Of a stretch of 64,000 bases of DNA, positions 58,752 to 64,000 are shown piece by piece. Within the stretch, counting starts at the first letter, position 1; every line of letters begins with the position of its first letter. The stretch is taken from positions 1 through 64,000 of the forward strand of contig WGMX01000038.1 of NCBI GenBank assembly GCA_016124855.1, given 5' to 3'. Source of the DNA: Anaerolineaceae bacterium (GTDB taxonomy: Bacteria > Chloroflexota > Anaerolineae > Aggregatilineales > Phototrophicaceae). The position numbers were made by a program, and so were the translations under genes. Under the pieces are notes generated by a model. The model made no database searches and was not told where the DNA came from. It saw only the letters and a list, made by a program, of their open reading frames with translations.

Positions 58752-60107
58752 CTATTCGACCAACCCGTTATTGCGAATGATGGCCTGATAGGTGTAGAAG
58801 CTGTCCTTCGGTGTGCGCTTCTGTGTCGGGTAATCCACGTAGGTGATGCCAAAGCGCCGGTCATAGCCGAAAGCCCATTCAAAATTATCGAGGAGCGACC
58901 ATGCAAAGTAACCCTTCAAACATGCACCTTGCTCAACTGCCGCCGCCGCCGCCGCCACATGTGCCTTCAAGTAAGCGCTGCGGGGTGGATCATGAACCAC
59001 GCCTTCGGCAGTCACTTCGTCCGGCACAGCGCAGCCGTTTTCGGTCATATATATCTCAGGTGGATTATATTCCTGCTGCACCCAAGTCAGGATTTCGCGC
59101 AGTCCTTCGGGGTAAATCTCCCAGCCCATATCGGTGCGCGGCACATCCGGCAGATCAACATAACGGGCTTTTTCCACAAACGGCGAGTTGGGGTCATCAC
59201 CGACTACCGTGCGGAAATAATAATTGACACCCAAGAAATCCATCGGCGTGGAGATAATCTCCATGTCTCCGGCCTGAATATCCGGCCCATCCGCGCCTAA
59301 AAGTGCCAGACGGTCAGCCGGATACGCGCCTTTGAATAACGGGTCTGCCAGCCAGCGGTTGGTTTTACCGTCGACGCGAACGGCAGCTGCTTTATCGGCT
59401 TCTGAATCCGTCACCGCATGAACCGGCGACAAACTCAGGACGATACCGGCTTTACTCGCGCTGCTGTTGGCATGAATAATCGGGATGGCCTTACCATGTG
59501 CCAGATAAAAATGATGCAGCGCTTGGTTGGCCTCGCGATAAGAAACATGCTTATGCCCCGGCGCATGAACACCTTCGTGGTAGCTCAGGTAAGCGATGCA
59601 GTACGGTTCGTTGAACGTCATCCAATTTTTAACACGGTCGCCTAAGGCGCGGGTTATCACATCGGTGTAGTTGGCGAACCAATCCGCCGACTCACGGTTG
59701 AGCCAGCCGCCTTTTTCGTCCAGCGCCTGCGGCATATCCCAATGGTAGAGCGTCGGGTAAGGGGTGATGCCTGCTTCGAGCAGTTTATCGACCAGCGAGT
59801 CGTAGAACGCGATGCCTGACTCGTTAATTTGTCCGTTTCCGTCGGGAATAATACGCGGCCATGCGATGGAAAAACGGTAGGCTTTTAAACCCAACGTTTT
59901 CATCAGTTGGATGTCTTCAGGGTAATGATGATAGTGGTCACAGGCAGCATCACCCGTATCACTGTTCATAATTTTGCCGGGGGTGTGCGAGAAAATATCC
60001 CAAATGGATGCGCCGCGACCGTCCTCTTTGACAGCGCCTTCTATCTGGTAAGAAGCTGTGGCGCAGCCCCATACAAAATCCTTGGGGAACATAATCGAGC
60101 TGCTCAT
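58752..60107 (-). CDS. GH1 beta-glucosidase
   Basis: A 451-residue cytosolic family-1 glycoside hydrolase. The acid/base is Glu167 in TFNEP and the nucleophile is Glu356 in YMTENG. The N-terminus MFPKDFVWGCATASYQIEGA and the NFEWAFGYDRRFG aglycone-site segment are typical. The start at 60105-60107 overlaps the upstream permease stop as ATGA; a longer frame to 60386 would overlap that gene by nearly 300 bases. It hydrolyses beta-glucosides such as cellobiose brought in by the transporter of the same operon. Confidence 0.94.
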   Translation of the reverse strand: MSSSIMFPKDFVWGCATASYQIEGAVKEDGRGASIWDIFSHTPGKIMNSDTGDAACDHYHHYPEDIQLMKTLGLKAYRFSIAWPRIIPDGNGQINESGIAFYDSLVDKLLEAGITPYPTLYHWDMPQALDEKGGWLNRESADWFANYTDVITRALGDRVKNWMTFNEPYCIAYLSYHEGVHAPGHKHVSYREANQALHHFYLAHGKAIPIIHANSSASKAGIVLSLSPVHAVTDSEADKAAAVRVDGKTNRWLADPLFKGAYPADRLALLGADGPDIQAGDMEIISTPMDFLGVNYYFRTVVGDDPNSPFVEKARYVDLPDVPRTDMGWEIYPEGLREILTWVQQEYNPPEIYMTENGCAVPDEVTAEGVVHDPPRSAYLKAHVAAAAAAVEQGACLKGYFAWSLLDNFEWAFGYDRRFGITYVDYPTQKRTPKDSFYTYQAIIRNNGLVE

Positions 60108-61192
60108 TTTTCGACACCTGTGATGACGATGCCCTGCATAAACTGCTTCTGGGCAAGGAAGAAAATAATCAATGGGATGAGCATGGTCAGCACCGCACCC
60201 GCCATCATCTGGTTGGGCTGGGTGCTGTACAACTGGGTGAAGCGCTGAAGCGCTACCGACAGCGGTTGAGCCGCCGGTGAACCGGCTGTGTAAATCAGCG
60301 CGTTCTGGAACTCGCTCCAAATCACCAGTGTGTGAAAGAGCATGACCGTCACCAGCGCGATACGTGCCTGCGGTAAAACCACCCACAAAAAGGTCTGGAA
60401 TGGCCCCGCGCCGTCTACCGTCGCCGCTTCATCCATCTCGCGCGGGATGCCCAAGAAATATTGGCGTAGCAGAAACACGTTGTAAGCGTTGGCAAAAAAG
60501 TGCGGCACGATCAACGGCAAAAGTGTGCCTGTCCAGCCGATCTTCTGAAAGAAAATAAAGGTGGGGATGAGCGTGACCTGCGGCGGCAAAATGATGGTCG
60601 CCATCAAAATCATGAACAGGATGTTGATGCCGGGAATACGAAAGCGTGAAAATCCATAAGCGACAAAAGCCGCCGAAATCACCGCGCCAACCGCGCTAAT
60701 CAAGGTAACAGCCAATGTGTTCGCCAGCGCACGGGGGAAGTTCAAATGTTTTTCATCCACAGCGGTTGCGTAGACATTGGGCTGTGGGTCAAACGTTTTG
60801 ACCTGCTGCAGCGCCGCCGCACGTAAGGGTAGGTTAACCGGTGGTGCGCTCAGATCAGCCGGATCAATAAAATCCGAACTGCTGCGCTTGGCCTGTAACA
60901 ACGCTAGCTGCTTGGTTTGTCCATCTACCGGAACCAGATACAGCGGCAGCGTTTTGCCGTTGTAATCAATAGTGACTGCCGTTTCCGGCAAAAAGGGTTG
61001 GTTCGGGTCAGCCAGTTGGTCAGCCGATTTGAAGGAGGTCGTCACCATATAGAAAAATGGCGAGATGTAAATCAGCGCGATTAACGTCACAAAAGCGATC
61101 AGCGAACCCATGCCAATCAGGCGCACAGCTCGAAGCTGGCTAATGGAGAAGTTGGTCTTGCTTAGAGGGTTAGGTGTTGTAATTGCTGCCAT
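60104..61192 (-). CDS. CUT1 sugar ABC transporter permease, MalG-like, with external insert
   Basis: A 362-residue permease, about 80 longer than usual. The extra part (about residues 60-150) is a soluble loop after the first span with YNGKTLPLYLVPVDG and a Pro-rich section. The EAA loop is EAATVDGAG near residue 250. The insert, if outside the membrane, may contact the binding protein, as in some glucoside transporters. It is coupled by ATGA to the GH1 gene and lies six bases after the MalF-like gene. Confidence 0.9.
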   Translation of the reverse strand: MAAITTPNPLSKTNFSISQLRAVRLIGMGSLIAFVTLIALIYISPFFYMVTTSFKSADQLADPNQPFLPETAVTIDYNGKTLPLYLVPVDGQTKQLALLQAKRSSSDFIDPADLSAPPVNLPLRAAALQQVKTFDPQPNVYATAVDEKHLNFPRALANTLAVTLISAVGAVISAAFVAYGFSRFRIPGINILFMILMATIILPPQVTLIPTFIFFQKIGWTGTLLPLIVPHFFANAYNVFLLRQYFLGIPREMDEAATVDGAGPFQTFLWVVLPQARIALVTVMLFHTLVIWSEFQNALIYTAGSPAAQPLSVALQRFTQLYSTQPNQMMAGAVLTMLIPLIIFFLAQKQFMQGIVITGVEK

Positions 61193-61198
61193 TGTGGT

Positions 61199-62257
61199 TT
61201 AGCTCCTTGGCGCATTCGGCTGGAAGACCCATTTGCCAGATGACAAGAAGACTCCTGCGGTGATTGCCAGAACGATGAGCATCAAAATCCATGCTAAGGC
61301 CGAGGCATATCCCATATCGGAAAAAGCAAAGGCTGTCTTATACAGGTACATGTTGTAAAAATAGGCCGAGTAATTCGGGTTGCCGCTGCCGTTGGTTAGC
61401 ACAAAAGCGGTGGTGAAGTACTGGAACGTGCCGATGAGTCCGGTCACGAGATTGTAGAGGATAACCGGTGTAATCATCGGGATCGTGATCGAACGGAAGC
61501 GCCGGACAGCGTTAGCCCCGTCCACTTTGGCGGCTTCATAAAGCTCTGTAGGCACATTTTGTAAGCCGGCGAGGTAAATGACCATGGCGTTGCCGATGCC
61601 CCATAAAGCGATCAAGGCAAGACCGGTCAGGATATAGCGTTCGTCATTCAACCACGCTGGCCCTTGAATTTGAAACAGCGCCAGCACCTTATTCAGCCAG
61701 CCGGTATCCCGCCCTAGAATCTGCTGGAAGATCAAAGCGGTGGCGACACCGGGAACAACCGATGGCAGATAAAACAAGGTTCTGAAAAGCCGGATGAAGG
61801 GCAGACTCAAGTTGCCGATGATCGCCAGCCCCAAGGCCACCAGCATACTGCTTGGTAGGGCAATAAGGGCAAATACCAGCGTCACTTTCATGGACTTCCA
61901 GAAGAGGACATCGGTTGCGCCGACAATGGTGCTGCCGACACGGAAGAGTTCGCTGTATCCGGGGGAAAGTACTGCGTCAGCGTTTTCATCGGTCGAGTCT
62001 GCTGTCTTGAACTCAAGGCTCAACATCCGTGAATAATTGCGCCCGCCGACCCATTTTGGGCCCTCTGGGCTGGTGATGTTGTAGTCGGTAAAGGACAAAT
62101 ACAACGACGTTAACATCGGGCCAGCCGTGAAGATCACAAGGCCAACCAGCCACGGCAGAATAAATAAGAATCCCCAAAAAATTTCAACTTGTTTTAGCGA
62201 GTAACGGGTTGGTTTAGAAGTAATTTTCGTTCCGCCAACGGCTGCGCTCATCGACAT
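61199..62257 (-). CDS. CUT1 sugar ABC transporter permease, MalF-like
   Basis: A 352-residue permease with a charged N-terminus, about six spans, a longer loop after the first span (about residues 70-125) and the EAA loop EAAKVDGAN. The ATG at 62255-62257 has GGAGG eight bases upstream and is preferred over a TTG at 62281 lying ahead of that site. It is the partner of the MalG-like gene and the binding protein at 62344-63765. Confidence 0.9.
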   Translation of the reverse strand: MSMSAAVGGTKITSKPTRYSLKQVEIFWGFLFILPWLVGLVIFTAGPMLTSLYLSFTDYNITSPEGPKWVGGRNYSRMLSLEFKTADSTDENADAVLSPGYSELFRVGSTIVGATDVLFWKSMKVTLVFALIALPSSMLVALGLAIIGNLSLPFIRLFRTLFYLPSVVPGVATALIFQQILGRDTGWLNKVLALFQIQGPAWLNDERYILTGLALIALWGIGNAMVIYLAGLQNVPTELYEAAKVDGANAVRRFRSITIPMITPVILYNLVTGLIGTFQYFTTAFVLTNGSGNPNYSAYFYNMYLYKTAFAFSDMGYASALAWILMLIVLAITAGVFLSSGKWVFQPNAPRS

Positions 62258-62343
62258 AGGAGTAGCCTCCAACACAATCAATTTTAATCGCGAAGCAATG
62301 TGACAGGCACATAGTATATGCCTGTCACATCACGCTTATCAAA

Positions 62344-63765
62344 TTACGAGGCTGCGGTGGGCGCAGGTGTCGGGGTGGGAGGGAAGTTGCCCTCGAAGAT
62401 ACCCTGTTCCGTCTTGTTCAGGTCATCCATCGTTTTCTGGATGTCCAGACTGCCATCGGTGCGGATATTGCCCCAGACCGCTTGGAAGGCATCAAAGGCC
62501 TGAGCATAATTCGGCAGGTAGCCTTCGTGGTTGGGAATATCCAAGTAAGGAATGGCGGCGTAAACCACGTTCAAATCCATACCGGGGAACTGCTTCTTCA
62601 TGCCTTCTTCCCATGACGCACGGGCTGACGCACGGGCGGGCAGGCAGCCGTAAACCGTGCAAAGCTGTGAAGCAATTTCGGAGGAATTCAGCCACTTCAG
62701 AACTTCCCAAGCGGCATCCTTGTTCTTGCTCTTAGCCAGCATACCGAAGGTGTCGGCGTGCAGCGGGGCGACGATCTTCTGACCGTCAGTACCGTTGACT
62801 GCGGGTGCGGCGTAAATGCCCCAGTTGAACTTGGCGCTGCCAACACAGCACGAATACCATGTATGGCTGTACCACATACCGAGACGGGCTGATTCGAAAG
62901 GTGTTGTTCCCTGACCTAACGCGCCTTCTGCGGCAGCATCAGGAATGAAATGATCTGTGAAAATACCCTTCTGGTACCACTTCATGGCTTCGATAAAGGC
63001 TGGTTGGTTGAAATCGGCGGTCTTGCCATCCGGTGCTAAACCAGAGTCTGTAGCACCAAACTGCATGGCGACATGGCGCATACTGTTCCAGAAATCGCCG
63101 TAGCCGTAGTTCTGAATCTTGGTGGGGTCAAAGTCGGCTTCGTCAGAATATTTACCATTGGAATCCGAGGTAATCAGTTTGCCGACGACTGCCACTTCGT
63201 CCCAATCCCAGTTGACTTGGTTGCCGTCTTTATCCGTGTACTTGGCACCGAATTCTTTAGGCGGCAGCGGAATTTCGGCATTGTTGAAAATATCTTCGTT
63301 TACATATAGGAATGAGGGATAAATACCCAGCGCCACCGAGAGATTACGTCCACCGGCGTCTTGGAACAGCTTGAGGGTAGCGGGATCGTAGTCATCCAAG
63401 TTCAGGGCTGCTTTATCTTTTTCGATATAGGGAGACAGGTCTTCCCACAATTGAATGGAGTCATACAAGCCGCGAATGCCGACCGGACCGATCAAGTCTG
63501 GTGGATTGTCGCCCGCCGCTTGGGTGAGCAGCACATCACGGGCGGTGGTATTGGCGTTGATGTCGAAGCTGATTTTGATGTCGGTGTGAGAGTCGTTCCA
63601 CAGGGCAGCGATGGCATCCTGCGGGTCTTTTTGGTCTGGACGATCACCGGTACCTAAACCGACGAAAATGCGAATATTGATGGGATCAGCCGCTTGAGCA
63701 ATGCCACCAAAAAGAAAAGCGGACAAAACAATTAAAAGAACACTTGCGCGTAGAAGCCTCTGCAT
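62344..63765 (-). CDS. Extracellular sugar-binding protein of the beta-glucoside ABC transporter
   Basis: A 473-residue solute-binding protein. Unlike the three in region 1, it has a Sec-type signal (hydrophobic residues 7-25, then QAADP) and no twin arginine. The body shows TFYGL-like and WKWYQKGIF-type lobes with two Cys-Cys or Cys pairs (SCCVG near residue 305) and ends in a Pro/Thr-rich tail. It is the first gene of an operon with MalF, MalG and a GH1 enzyme and should bind beta-linked glucosides. Confidence 0.9.
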   Translation of the reverse strand: MQRLLRASVLLIVLSAFLFGGIAQAADPINIRIFVGLGTGDRPDQKDPQDAIAALWNDSHTDIKISFDINANTTARDVLLTQAAGDNPPDLIGPVGIRGLYDSIQLWEDLSPYIEKDKAALNLDDYDPATLKLFQDAGGRNLSVALGIYPSFLYVNEDIFNNAEIPLPPKEFGAKYTDKDGNQVNWDWDEVAVVGKLITSDSNGKYSDEADFDPTKIQNYGYGDFWNSMRHVAMQFGATDSGLAPDGKTADFNQPAFIEAMKWYQKGIFTDHFIPDAAAEGALGQGTTPFESARLGMWYSHTWYSCCVGSAKFNWGIYAAPAVNGTDGQKIVAPLHADTFGMLAKSKNKDAAWEVLKWLNSSEIASQLCTVYGCLPARASARASWEEGMKKQFPGMDLNVVYAAIPYLDIPNHEGYLPNYAQAFDAFQAVWGNIRTDGSLDIQKTMDDLNKTEQGIFEGNFPPTPTPAPTAAS

Positions 63766-63856
63766 GTTTAAAACTCCTGCTTAATATTGTTTCCACGTAA
63801 ATATCGCGGTAGAAGGGGAGAGATTAAATTACGAACGATAGTGCCTCCTCAATCTA

Positions 63857-63889
63857 TGAATGCGAATTCTTGTTGTGAATGCGCATTCA
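63857..63889. promoter_or_regulatory. Tandem LacI-type operators of the beta-glucoside operon
   Basis: TGAATGCGCATTCA (63876-63889) is a perfect 14-base palindrome with the central CG typical of LacI-family sites. A second copy with two mismatches lies at 63857-63870, 19 bases away. The perfect copy begins one base after the -10 box, so binding would block transcription initiation. No lacI-type gene is in the window. Confidence 0.65.
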
Positions 63890-63890
63890 G

Positions 63891-63919
63891 ATGCTATCTT
63901 GAAGGTCTGAAAATGTCAA
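63891..63919 (-). promoter_or_regulatory. Promoter of the beta-glucoside operon
   Basis: On the minus strand TTGACA (63914-63919), a 17-base spacer and TAGCAT (63891-63896) form a sigma-70-type promoter. The start site would fall near 63884, inside the LacI-type palindrome, leaving a leader of about 120 bases before the binding-protein gene. Confidence 0.65.
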
Positions 63920-63935
63920 GGAAGTCGATTACTAT

Positions 63936-63951
63936 CGTGATAATATTCACG
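63936..63951. promoter_or_regulatory. Palindrome CGTGA-N6-TCACG upstream of the promoter
   Basis: Perfect 5-bp arms around an A/T centre lie about 17 bases upstream of the -35 box, at a position suited to an activator site or an auxiliary operator. CACGA repeats once more just to the right. Confidence 0.4.
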
Positions 63952-64000
63952 ATTTTCACGAATGGTTTTAGTCGTTTTTCGCCTAGAAATGTGATTTTGT

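Noticed and set aside
60108..60386. Longer N-terminus for the GH1 enzyme
   Set aside because: It would overlap the MalG-like permease almost entirely and adds a sequence foreign to GH1. The ATGA-coupled start is normal for such operons.

Overview
The window most likely comes from a free-living heterotroph of the phylum Chloroflexota (Anaerolineae-like). This is inferred from the gene set, not proven: Tat-exported sugar-binding proteins, a fused RhaEW enzyme, an aapJQMP system with over-long permeases, base composition near balance by eye, and dispersed palindromic intergenic repeats. No rRNA or tRNA was found to settle it.

Region 1 (1-16730, almost all minus strand) is a carbohydrate uptake and oxidation island. 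It holds three CUT1-type (MalF/MalG-like) ABC transporters, each with its own Tat-type binding protein but none with an ATPase. With them are four short-chain dehydrogenases, a TIM-barrel isomerase/epimerase-like protein and an aldose-epimerase-like protein. At the promoter-proximal end sits a GntR/FCD regulator with a FadR-type operator upstream of its own start. The left edge carries the first 23 codons of an IS3-type transposase.

Region 2 (16731-31843, plus strand) is a deoxy-sugar, most likely L-rhamnose, catabolic cluster. It encodes bifunctional rhamnulose-phosphate aldolase/lactaldehyde dehydrogenase (rhaEW), rhamnulokinase (rhaB), a cupin, a zinc alcohol dehydrogenase and a cyclase-family hydrolase. 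A ribose-type ABC transporter follows, with an FMN L-lactate oxidase/dehydrogenase gene inside it. A GH37 trehalase-like enzyme, a second class II aldolase and a GNAT enzyme end the region. The chain reads: uptake, phosphorylation, aldol cleavage to DHAP plus lactaldehyde, lactaldehyde to lactate, lactate to pyruvate. L-rhamnose isomerase is not in the window. A good sigma-70-type promoter with inverted repeats precedes rhaEW.

Region 3 (31844-49646) is nutrient import and housekeeping. It has a general L-amino-acid ABC system (aapJQMP) ended by a strong terminator, a GyrI-like protein and a CBS-domain IMPDH/GMP-reductase family enzyme lacking the usual IMPDH Arg-Tyr dyad. An AAA ATPase, an ABC exporter, an FHA protein and a phosphonate/phosphate-type ABC system (phnDCE, minus strand) complete it. 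A MITE-like element with long inverted repeats lies at 44411-44657.

Region 4 (49647-58301) contains an SDR-VOC fusion translationally coupled to a divergent QueA-like protein, then an MBOAT acyltransferase with two tandem SGNH-like membrane proteins. A beta-propeller lactonase and a TRADD-N-associated-type membrane protein follow. The membrane protein's stop codon is supplied by the terminal repeat of a decayed IS982-like element.

Region 5 (58302-64000, minus strand) is a beta-glucoside operon: binding protein, MalF, MalG and GH1 beta-glucosidase. Its promoter carries a LacI-type palindrome directly after the -10 box.
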